Positions 8,359 to 15,990 of a stretch of 52,989 nucleotides of DNA are shown one piece after another. This DNA comes from an uncultured Eubacteriales bacterium. GTDB lineage: Bacteria; Bacillota; Clostridia; Oscillospirales; CAG-272. The DNA lies in the NCBI GenBank assembly GCA_958352145.1, contig CATWNM010000013.1, positions 1 to 52,989 of the forward strand. The letters run 5' to 3'. The translations under genes were made by a program, and so were the position numbers. Each line of letters begins with the position of its first letter. Position 1 is the first letter of the stretch. The notes under the pieces were generated by a model. The model saw only the letters and a program-made list of their open reading frames with translations. It searched no databases and had not been told where the DNA came from.

Positions 8359-8524
8359 AGGGAAAAAGCACTCGTTTCTCACTCGTCTTTCTCCGCACCC
8401 TGTATGACAGCTACCCTATTTCAGTTTGTCGGTTGCTACTGTTTTATGAGTAGCTACCATTTATGTGCTCTTATATTCTAGTTTGACGCGTATACGTTCC
8501 GGCAGTCCGGGCGTACGTCGCGTT

Positions 8525-9247
8525 TCACAGCGTTACGCCCGCGATCTCGCGAACGACCTCTCCCGCGATCACCATCCCGCAGACGTTTGGTACAAACGAG
8601 ATACTGCCGACCATCTTTTTCCCCGCTTCGGCAGCCACAGCGGCGTCCTCCATGATCAAGAGACGCGGCGGCTCATCCGACCAAACAACTTTCAAATTTA
8701 AAATTCCCGCCTCGCGGCAAAGCTTCCGCATGGTTTTAGCCAGCGGGCAAACAGATGTTTCGTAAATATCACCGACCAAAAAGCGCGTCGGATCCAGTTT
8801 GTTGCCCGCGCCCATGGAGGAAATTACCGGCGTCCCGCATGCCTGCGCGCGGCGGATAATTTCCAATTTCGCCGCGGTGTCGTCCACAGCGTCGATGACA
8901 AAAGCATACTGCGAAAAATCAATTTCTGCCGCATTGCCGGCTGTAAAGAAAGTCTCGACGGCCAAAACACGGCAATCGGGCCGAATACGAAGCAGTTCCC
9001 GGCGCACGACCGCCACTTTGCTCTCCCCAACGGTATCCGCCGCAGAAAAATTCTGCCTGTTTAAATTGCTCTCGCAATAGACGTCGCCGTCCACCAGCGT
9101 AAGCGCGCCGACGCCCGCGCGCACAAGCGCCTCGGCGCAGCTGCCGCCCACGCCGCCGACGCCAAACAACAAAACGTGCGCGGCCTGCAGCCGGGCGACG
9201 CCTGCGCGCCCGATCAAAAGCCGGGTCCTCGTATCAAAATCCACCAT
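8525..9247 (-). CDS. tcdA: tRNA threonylcarbamoyladenosine dehydratase TcdA
   Basis: 240-residue E1-like (ThiF/HesA) enzyme that cyclises t6A to ct6A at position 37 of ANN-decoding tRNAs using ATP. The adenylate-binding glycine loop FGVGGVGGS is at 28-36, followed by DGDVYCESNLNRQ (the D-x-x-N-x-N-R-Q type motif) and DAVDD near 120. The C-terminal part keeps the family's GS-SFVP region. The ATG at 9247 has GGATGG upstream. It lies 107 bases downstream of the RHS gene on the same strand; no terminator is evident in between. Confidence 0.9.
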   Translation of the reverse strand: MVDFDTRTRLLIGRAGVARLQAAHVLLFGVGGVGGSCAEALVRAGVGALTLVDGDVYCESNLNRQNFSAADTVGESKVAVVRRELLRIRPDCRVLAVETFFTAGNAAEIDFSQYAFVIDAVDDTAAKLEIIRRAQACGTPVISSMGAGNKLDPTRFLVGDIYETSVCPLAKTMRKLCREAGILNLKVVWSDEPPRLLIMEDAAVAAEAGKKMVGSISFVPNVCGMVIAGEVVREIAGVTL

Positions 9248-9354
9248 TTTGTTTCCATCCGTTCAAAAGTATCGTTTTTGCGCAAAACGCTCTTGCAAAG
9301 CAGTCAAAATCCGCTAAAATCCCGCAAAATACACGCGCACGTTCCCAAAATATT

Positions 9355-12300
9355 CTATTTTGCCATATCGCGGTAGAGGAACGTCACAATCTGTCCTCTT
9401 GTGCAGATGGCATCGGGAGAGAACGCCGTACTGCCGGCGCCTTTTGTAATGCCCCATTCCACCGCCCAGAGAACTGCGTCATGGTAATATGCCGCCGCGT
9501 CGACATCTGTGAACGGGTTGGTCTGGTCTGTAGGCGCCTGCGTTTTCTCGGTTCTGTGCAGGAAGGTTACAATCTGTCCTCTTGTACATAGCGCGTCAGG
9601 GGAGAAGGCGGTCGCGCTAGTTCCGTTGGTGATTCCGTTTTCCACGGCCCACAAGACGGCTTTGTAATAATAAGCGCCTTCTTTTACATCCGTAAACGGG
9701 TTGAGTGCGCTCTTCGGCTCCGGTTTGCCCATGGCGCGCCAGAGGAAAGTGACGGCCTGACTTCTGGTGCAGCCAGCGTCTGGAGTAAACGATGTGCCAT
9801 CGGTGCCATTGGTAATCTGGGGCGCATGATTGACAGCCCAGAAGACGGCATCATAAAAATAGTCCGTTGTCCGCACATCGGTGAACGGCATGAGGTCAAC
9901 AACCGTCACCGACACACTGCCCGCGCTGGCCGTCCCCGCGTAGGTCATGACGTCTTCAAAACACGCTGAGAGGACATCGCCGTCTTTAAAAGTCTGCCCG
10001 TTGGCAAGCTTGAAGCGGAAAGTGGTAGCGCAGAACTCGCCGTCTGCCGCTGCGGCGGGATCCACCGGAACCAACGCGCCAGCCAATGTTATACCGCCGC
10101 AGCTGATCTGTACGCGCTGCACCGTAACGGAATTCAGGCGTACCGGCCGGTCGAACCGCAAAACAGCGAAATCGTCCCCTGCCTCGCCGGAGAGCGTCAG
10201 TTTGGCCGCTGTCTTGGAAACCAGTCCCACGTTAACATCAGTCTGGACCGGCGGCACCGGTAGCCAGTCGCTGTACGCCGTCTCATAGCCGGCTTTCTCA
10301 TACTTCACCTGCCACCAACCGTCAGGCACCATCCACAGATACTGCCCCAAAACATCGGTGGTTAGAGGATTGCTCTGCTCGAACTTGGATGCGTCCCATT
10401 TCTGCGCTTCGGTAGCGTTGGCGATGGGCTTGGTCTTGCTGTCGCTATAGTAGAGCGTGGCAGTCACGCCGGAAAGCCGGTTCGATTCAAACCCTTCATA
10501 AACGTGTCCGGAGGGATCTTCAATGACGATTATGGGTTTATTTTGGGTGGATGACCACTCCGGGTGCTTTCTCTTCTCTTTCCATATCTTGATCGGCGAT
10601 GTCAAAAAATATCTAACAGGATCCTCTATACAATCTATAAACTCAAACAGCGGGGCAAGAAGATCAGCCAGATCCTGAAACGGCGATCCTTCCCCGATCC
10701 AGTAATAGATTACCGGTCCAACCGGTGTTTTGCTGATCTGCTCGCCAACCCACGCAGCGCTGTTTGTAAGAGGATTATCCGGCCATTTTTCTACAATATA
10801 TTCTCCAATCCCCCAGCCGATATCAAACGCGATCTGTTTGGGGTCGATTTTGAAAGGAAACTTCCTTGCAGGATTCAGAATAGGCGGGTTGGGCTGAACA
10901 TGAACGGGAGCCGGGGATACTTTCGGCGTTGCTCTGGGCATAGCGCCTTGGGAATAGGCTCGGTTTCCGTATCGATTGACACGTCCTTTTTGAATTCGAG
11001 CGTTATATTGGCCGGGAATTCTGCGAATGGCGCCCCGAGCTCTGTTTCCGTCAAGATCGATCATGTTGACCGCGTTGTTCTCCAAAAGGCGATATACATG
11101 GATATCCGCGTCTTGCCCGCTCGGATCCATGCTGATAAAACTGTCGGTAGCAGCAGAAATATAACGCGCACGGTCGTAGATCAGACCGTTGCCGTCGCTG
11201 ACGATGCCATAGATTCCCATATAGGAATAGTGGTTGACGATCCCCTCGGTTTTACTTAGAACACTGCCCTCCTGATCGTAGGTATACCGGTTTACCACCG
11301 TTCCATCGGCGCCGGTAATTTCAGTGACCGACCCCAGATGATCGGCATTATAAAAATACGTGATTCCATCGATCCATGCGGCGGCAATGCCGTCAGACAC
11401 GGCATAATGCGTCTCGCAGCCATCCTGATAGGATGCCACAGTATAGCCGCATCCTGTGGGATCATTGAGATAGCTTGTCGTTACACCGTTCACCGTCACA
11501 CGGTTCCGAAGGCCGAAAGCGTCATATCCATATTCGTAAACGGTTCCGTCAAAATCAGTATAGCGGACAAGCCTTCCGCGAATGTCCCAGGAATAGCGTG
11601 CGGTTCTGCCGTCTTTGGTCTCGGTAAGCAGATTGCCATTGGCGTCATACGTCCGGGAAGCGGCGCCATAGACCGCGTATTGGTTCATCGCGTTCGCCGT
11701 ATAGCTGGTTATTTGTCCATTTACCGTGACCTGCGTCCGGTTTCCGGCAGCATCATAGGCATATTGTGTAATCTCACCTGAAGGAGAAACAGATTCAATA
11801 AGTTGATCTTTTCCGTCATAACGATACCGCCAAGTGCCGGAAGCTTCCGTCATGGCGCTGATCAGACCCAAATCGTTATTGACATACGCAAAGGAGGAAA
11901 TAAGCGTGTCGGCGGCGTCATAATTTTGGATAGAAGTCAGTATCCCTTCTTCGTCATAGGTGAAATCCGTATAGGTCCCGTTGGCATTTTGCTGTTTTGC
12001 AAGAAAACCATCTGCATCATAAGTATACGTGATTAAGATCGATGTTCCATCGGAAACCGTGAGGATTTGATCCAGATCGTTGTATGTGTATCCGGTAGTA
12101 TATGTCCCATCAAAAACAGATGTTTGACGCCCCTGCGCGTCATAGGAATATATTACGCTTCGGCCGTCGGGATAGACGATCTTCGTCACATCGCCGCCGG
12201 CATTGTACTCAAGCGAGGTTATCTGGCCGTTTTCGTTGATGGAGGTCAGGTTTTGATCCGCATCGTAAGTATAGGATACCGACTCTCCGTTTTCATATAT

Positions 12301-15300
12301 CGCTTTAATCAAATTCCCGCTGCTATCATAAGAATACTTTGTCTCGTCACCGGCACGGTTCGTATAACGATTGAGATGATTTTCGGCGTCATAACTATAG
12401 TGCTCGATTTTTCCATCAGGGTACCGGATCACTGTGCCGCCGCTCGGATCATCCCGCTTGTACTCGGTTGTATTCCCGTTGGCATCCGTTATCCCGGTCA
12501 GCGCACCGGAATCGTCATAGGCGTATCGTATTATACCGTCACAGTCAGAAATACTGGTTATATTGCCCGACGAGCCGCAGGTAAAAACGAACGCGCTGCC
12601 GTCAGGGCGAACCATCCGGATCATATTGCCGCCATCCGATGCATCGCTCAGCGTGCAAATTACGGTTCCGGCGCCGTCATTCACCGTCACTTCATAGGGT
12701 TCATAACAAAAATCAATCACATATGCGCCCAAGGTGATTTGGGTTAGATTGCCGCTTTCATCATATGAGTAGTTGATCGCCGTACCGTCCGGAGACTCCA
12801 TGCCGGAAAGATTTCCCGCATCGTCAAAGTCAAAAATCGCAATCTCGCCGGAACTGTCACTGACAATGGCTGTACAGGGATCATAACTGTAGGAAATGCT
12901 TGTTTCTCCGTCGGTCGCGCGGATCATTCTTCCCTGCTCGTCGTAAATTTGACGGGAAACCGTACCATCGGAATAGGTGATTTTAAAAGTTCCAACACCT
13001 TCATATTCAACCGTACTAAATTGACCGTTTTCTTCAACGAGTACGGTGTTGTTCTTGTCTGCATAGATATACTCCGCACCGTCCTGATTCAGTCCCGCTT
13101 CGCCGGGCAAAAACTCTACCCGGAACTTATACGGCACGCTGCTTTCGTCAAAGTCGTAACTGCCCGTCCAGGCGTCTTCAACCGCCTTATAGCGCAGCGG
13201 AATGCGCGTCTCTTTTCCCAGCCGGTCGGTCGTAATCACAGCGACGCGGCTCTGCGCGGAAGAATCCTTTACAAAATCCACTCGGAAAGCGAGGGTAGGC
13301 AGATCAGCCCAAAAAGCATAGTAATCGGCGCTGTCGTTTCCCGTCGCATAATCTATAACAAGAGAGGATTCGACCGGAGGATCAGCCGTTGTCCGGCCGT
13401 GGACGTAATTGCTTACCGTCAGGGTTTTGACCTCGTCCGTTTCCGGCTCGTAGGCAATTACATGATTGTCACTGCAAAAGCTGCCGCCGTCCGGAAACGT
13501 GACAATTGCGTAAACTGTATGATCGCCGGCAACCTCAGGCAGCGTAACGGTACCTGACCAAGTGCCCAAGGCGTTGGATTTCGCATTACCTAAGACGCTG
13601 TCTCCCTCATAAAAGGCAATGGCGCTGCCGGGGATGGCGGTGCCCGATACGGGCAATTTTATCCTGGAAGTACGGTTTGGCAGGGATAGATCAAAAGAGT
13701 GCACCGCAAAGTCCAAAGTCTCCTGATGACGCTCGCCGTCTGCCATAATATTAGCGGTCAGGGTCTGATCTCCTGTGATGTTGGCTATGGCGCTGAATCG
13801 GATCACGCCACCGTCCTGCAGAGACACCGTCAGCGGATTTGCACTCATTTCGGAAACTGCTTTGCTGTCTACAGTCAGGCTTCCCGGCACATAGGTCACG
13901 CCGGCAGGCAGAGAGAATGTTGCCTGACCCTCTTTCGCGCCCAGGGACACAACGGCCCGAACCGTAAACTTTGCGCCCTGCGTAACCTTGCCGCTGGGAA
14001 TGCTGAGATCACAGGAGTAGTCACCGCAGGATTTTTCGCCCGAAATCGTAACGGATGAACCGAGATACCGGGTCTCACCGCTTACATCGAGTTCAATCTC
14101 CTCGCCGGTATCATCATTCACCGCATGCATACCGCCTCCAATGATAACAGGGTTATCGCCCGACGCGGTCATAACGGCGGCGGAACCCTCCTTGTATAAG
14201 TGTACGGTGCCGCCGAACAGGTTGATATGACCGCCCAGCGCACACATTAGAGGCACGCTCTGGGGAATACAGCTTTCAATGGAGACCGTCCCACCCAGCA
14301 CGGACAAGTTGCCGTCGGCCTGGACAGACAAGCCGTCTCCACCGGTACCCATGATTTTCGCATATCCTCCGTTGACGGTGAGGATGCCCGCGTCCAAGGA
14401 GATGCCCCACTTACCGGTAAAGCTGGCTGAGCCCCCTTTCAGAATTACCTCGGAGCCATTGCGGATACCCAGCGCAGGACAATTTCCAGAGGTCTCCACA
14501 GTCAGCGTCCCCCCAGACTGAAGGAGCGTCCCGCCCTCGGTAACCCCGACGCCGTGCGCACCGGTGACAACGGCATTCAAAGTGCCGCTGCGCAATTCAA
14601 ACAGCGAGCCGTCACCTGTAACGCCGAAGCACGCGCCCTGTCCTTCGGGGGTAGCAGCGGTGTCTATGGTGATCTCGCCGCCGTCAAGAATGAATTGGCT
14701 GCCGCCGCCTACTCGAAAGACCGAACCCGCCCGGCCGAATTCATCCGTTGGGGTAGAGATCAAATTGATCTTTGCTCCGGCTTCCACCATGACCCAAGGA
14801 GCCGCGGCAGACAAGGAGGCATCCACCACAAGACGGTTAGCCGTGATGGCACAGTCGGCAAACCGATGTACCGATGCGCTCTGGCGGGAAGCATTCCCAC
14901 GCAGGCTGAGTCCCCCAAGACCATAAACATTTAAGACCGCGCCGCCGTCCACAGTGAGGCCGCCGGATACGACTTCAAAGGTACCATGCGCCCCCTCAAA
15001 AACGTTTCGGACAGTCACAGCAGCACCTTCCGTGATAGACACGTCCGCATAATCTACGACGAAAGTACGGAAAATATCTGTACCGCTGGAGTCCACTTCC
15101 AAGCTGCCCGGTCCCTTGATGGTGACAGTTGTCTCATCAACCGTAAATGGAATCTGTAGAGAACCGTCTTCCATTCGGAAGCTGCCGTCGTTGCGAACGG
15201 TGGAGTGCTCCTTTAAAACCACGGTCAGTTCCCCGCCGCCGTAGATATGGACCGGTCCAAGGGATGCGCCGTTCAAGGTCAGAATTTGCGTACGTTCGCT

Positions 15301-15468
15301 GTAACTTACGCCGGAGGGAATTTCGTTTGAAATCGCCTTTCCATCTTCGACCAAATGCAGGTCGTTGATGACAATAGTAGGGCCGCCTCCCGCCGCCCAA
15401 GCCGCGGTGGGAAAAAGAGGCAAAAGCATTGCCAAAGTTAACAGCAGCGTGATCATGCGATTTTTCAT
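9355..15468 (-). CDS. Secreted YD-repeat/RHS protein with C-terminal SLH domains
   Basis: 2037-residue surface protein. Order of parts: signal peptide (1-26, ending AAWA); a region of glycine-rich short repeats typical of a right-handed beta-helix (about 30-470); Ig-like stretches (about 480-680 and beyond); some two dozen YD repeats (about 820-1420) of the type Y-D-A-x-G-x-L; a canonical RHS core (about 1430-1476, with ARYISAATDSFISMDPSG and a final IDLDG); an unassigned segment (1476-1640); a Cna/carboxypeptidase-regulatory-like beta domain (1650-1745); another beta domain; and three S-layer homology repeats (1860-2037), each with PFTDV...AVLWAVENGITNG...FSPDA...R.Q.VTFL. SLH repeats bind cell-wall pyruvylated polymer, so the protein is held on the cell surface. 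No toxin domain follows the core. The ATG at 15468 has GGAGAAAG upstream. Confidence 0.9.
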   Translation of the reverse strand: MKNRMITLLLTLAMLLPLFPTAAWAAGGGPTIVINDLHLVEDGKAISNEIPSGVSYSERTQILTLNGASLGPVHIYGGGELTVVLKEHSTVRNDGSFRMEDGSLQIPFTVDETTVTIKGPGSLEVDSSGTDIFRTFVVDYADVSITEGAAVTVRNVFEGAHGTFEVVSGGLTVDGGAVLNVYGLGGLSLRGNASRQSASVHRFADCAITANRLVVDASLSAAAPWVMVEAGAKINLISTPTDEFGRAGSVFRVGGGSQFILDGGEITIDTAATPEGQGACFGVTGDGSLFELRSGTLNAVVTGAHGVGVTEGGTLLQSGGTLTVETSGNCPALGIRNGSEVILKGGSASFTGKWGISLDAGILTVNGGYAKIMGTGGDGLSVQADGNLSVLGGTVSIESCIPQSVPLMCALGGHINLFGGTVHLYKEGSAAVMTASGDNPVIIGGGMHAVNDDTGEEIELDVSGETRYLGSSVTISGEKSCGDYSCDLSIPSGKVTQGAKFTVRAVVSLGAKEGQATFSLPAGVTYVPGSLTVDSKAVSEMSANPLTVSLQDGGVIRFSAIANITGDQTLTANIMADGERHQETLDFAVHSFDLSLPNRTSRIKLPVSGTAIPGSAIAFYEGDSVLGNAKSNALGTWSGTVTLPEVAGDHTVYAIVTFPDGGSFCSDNHVIAYEPETDEVKTLTVSNYVHGRTTADPPVESSLVIDYATGNDSADYYAFWADLPTLAFRVDFVKDSSAQSRVAVITTDRLGKETRIPLRYKAVEDAWTGSYDFDESSVPYKFRVEFLPGEAGLNQDGAEYIYADKNNTVLVEENGQFSTVEYEGVGTFKITYSDGTVSRQIYDEQGRMIRATDGETSISYSYDPCTAIVSDSSGEIAIFDFDDAGNLSGMESPDGTAINYSYDESGNLTQITLGAYVIDFCYEPYEVTVNDGAGTVICTLSDASDGGNMIRMVRPDGSAFVFTCGSSGNITSISDCDGIIRYAYDDSGALTGITDANGNTTEYKRDDPSGGTVIRYPDGKIEHYSYDAENHLNRYTNRAGDETKYSYDSSGNLIKAIYENGESVSYTYDADQNLTSINENGQITSLEYNAGGDVTKIVYPDGRSVIYSYDAQGRQTSVFDGTYTTGYTYNDLDQILTVSDGTSILITYTYDADGFLAKQQNANGTYTDFTYDEEGILTSIQNYDAADTLISSFAYVNNDLGLISAMTEASGTWRYRYDGKDQLIESVSPSGEITQYAYDAAGNRTQVTVNGQITSYTANAMNQYAVYGAASRTYDANGNLLTETKDGRTARYSWDIRGRLVRYTDFDGTVYEYGYDAFGLRNRVTVNGVTTSYLNDPTGCGYTVASYQDGCETHYAVSDGIAAAWIDGITYFYNADHLGSVTEITGADGTVVNRYTYDQEGSVLSKTEGIVNHYSYMGIYGIVSDGNGLIYDRARYISAATDSFISMDPSGQDADIHVYRLLENNAVNMIDLDGNRARGAIRRIPGQYNARIQKGRVNRYGNRAYSQGAMPRATPKVSPAPVHVQPNPPILNPARKFPFKIDPKQIAFDIGWGIGEYIVEKWPDNPLTNSAAWVGEQISKTPVGPVIYYWIGEGSPFQDLADLLAPLFEFIDCIEDPVRYFLTSPIKIWKEKRKHPEWSSTQNKPIIVIEDPSGHVYEGFESNRLSGVTATLYYSDSKTKPIANATEAQKWDASKFEQSNPLTTDVLGQYLWMVPDGWWQVKYEKAGYETAYSDWLPVPPVQTDVNVGLVSKTAAKLTLSGEAGDDFAVLRFDRPVRLNSVTVQRVQISCGGITLAGALVPVDPAAAADGEFCATTFRFKLANGQTFKDGDVLSACFEDVMTYAGTASAGSVSVTVVDLMPFTDVRTTDYFYDAVFWAVNHAPQITNGTDGTSFTPDAGCTRSQAVTFLWRAMGKPEPKSALNPFTDVKEGAYYYKAVLWAVENGITNGTSATAFSPDALCTRGQIVTFLHRTEKTQAPTDQTNPFTDVDAAAYYHDAVLWAVEWGITKGAGSTAFSPDAICTRGQIVTFLYRDMAK

Positions 15469-15494
15469 TTGACTTTCTCCATTTTCGTACAAAA

Positions 15495-15529
15495 TTTTTC
15501 TTCAGTCCTGCTTTTCAACTGAAGAAAAA
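15495..15529 (-). other. A/U-rich stem-loop in the RHS mRNA leader
   Basis: Twelve-base perfect arms (15495-15506, 15518-15529) with an 11-base loop, 27 bases before the RHS start codon; on the mRNA the stem is followed by UUUUG. It could be a weak terminator or a translation-control hairpin. Confidence 0.4.
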
Positions 15530-15668
15530 AGAACAACGCCGAGCAAAATTTTTCTATCCGGGCATGCAAAGCCGCAGGGAACATCATCTTACAGTTGGTC
15601 CTCACTTTCTCACGCCAACATGCTGCCCCTGTGCCATATTGCGCGCCTGCGTTTGTATATTTGTTCAC

Positions 15669-15697
15669 ATTATACCATATCATGCCGGGAAAGTAAA
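15669..15697 (-). promoter_or_regulatory. Promoter of the RHS-SLH gene
   Basis: Minus-strand TTTACT (15692-15697), 17-base spacer, TATAAT (15669-15674) with TGG extension. It implies a leader of roughly 190 bases. Confidence 0.6.
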
Positions 15698-15728
15698 CGG
15701 AACCTGTCCCATTTTCTGCAAAAAGAGC

Positions 15729-15757
15729 TTGACAAAAAAACAAACCTGTGCTAGCAT
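15729..15757 (+). promoter_or_regulatory. Promoter of T-box-proS unit
   Basis: Consensus TTGACA (15729-15734), 17-base spacer, TAGCAT (15752-15757) with TGC extension, immediately ahead of the T-box leader. Confidence 0.65.
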
Positions 15758-15759
15758 AA

Positions 15760-15980
15760 AGACAGCGTTGATGGGAATAGTAAGCGTTTCAATTACTTCA
15801 GAGAGGAGCCGGCCGGTGCGAGACTCCGATAAAAAACGCCGAACCCGCCCCGGAGCACCGCGGCGAAGAGCCGTGCGGCAGCCGTCCGTTACAGCGGCAT
15901 AGAGAGCGGAGTCTTGGTTCCGAATTCGGGTGGTAACACGGAAATTTTTCGTCCCGGCTACAGCCGGGACTTTTTATTTT
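15760..15980 (+). promoter_or_regulatory. T-box riboswitch upstream of proS
   Basis: Leader RNA that reads the charging state of a tRNA and controls transcription of proS. Seen: an AGTA followed by AGAGAGG in the stem I region (15775-15805), the T-box sequence GGGTGGTAACACGG (15928-15941), and downstream a terminator whose 5' arm is GTCCCGGCT. In the family, uncharged tRNA pairs its 3' end with the T-box bulge and favours the antiterminator. A GAACCC at 15841-15846 offers proline-type triplets (CCC or CCG) as the specifier; that placement is inferred. Confidence 0.85.
15951..15980 (+). terminator. T-box-regulated intrinsic terminator
   Basis: Nine-base stem (15951-15959 with 15962-15970) followed by a run of T. 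It ends 11 bases before the proS start, as expected for the switchable terminator of a T-box leader. Confidence 0.85.
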
Positions 15981-15990
15981 GGAGGTATCC

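Larger units (their letters stand above)
7429..8451. mobile_element. Candidate transposase-less cassette carrying vat
   Basis: A 15-base perfect inverted repeat (7429-7443 and 8437-8451) brackets the vat gene. The interval is more AT-rich than ybaK and tcdA on either side. The right copy overlaps a ten-base-arm hairpin (8431-8458, one mismatch). No recombinase gene and no clear target-site duplication are present. A short open frame at 7454-7573, 39 codons and running into the vat ribosome binding site, has no recognisable content or start signal. Confidence 0.4.

Noticed and set aside
10545..11040. RHS toxin domain with an immunity gene
   Set aside because: No toxin motif was recognised after the core, the frame continues into SLH repeats, and the downstream gene is tcdA, not an immunity protein.
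11040..13000. Repetitive DNA resembling a CRISPR or tandem array
   Set aside because: The repeats are degenerate at DNA level and translate into YD repeats in one frame; there are no constant-length spacers and no cas genes.
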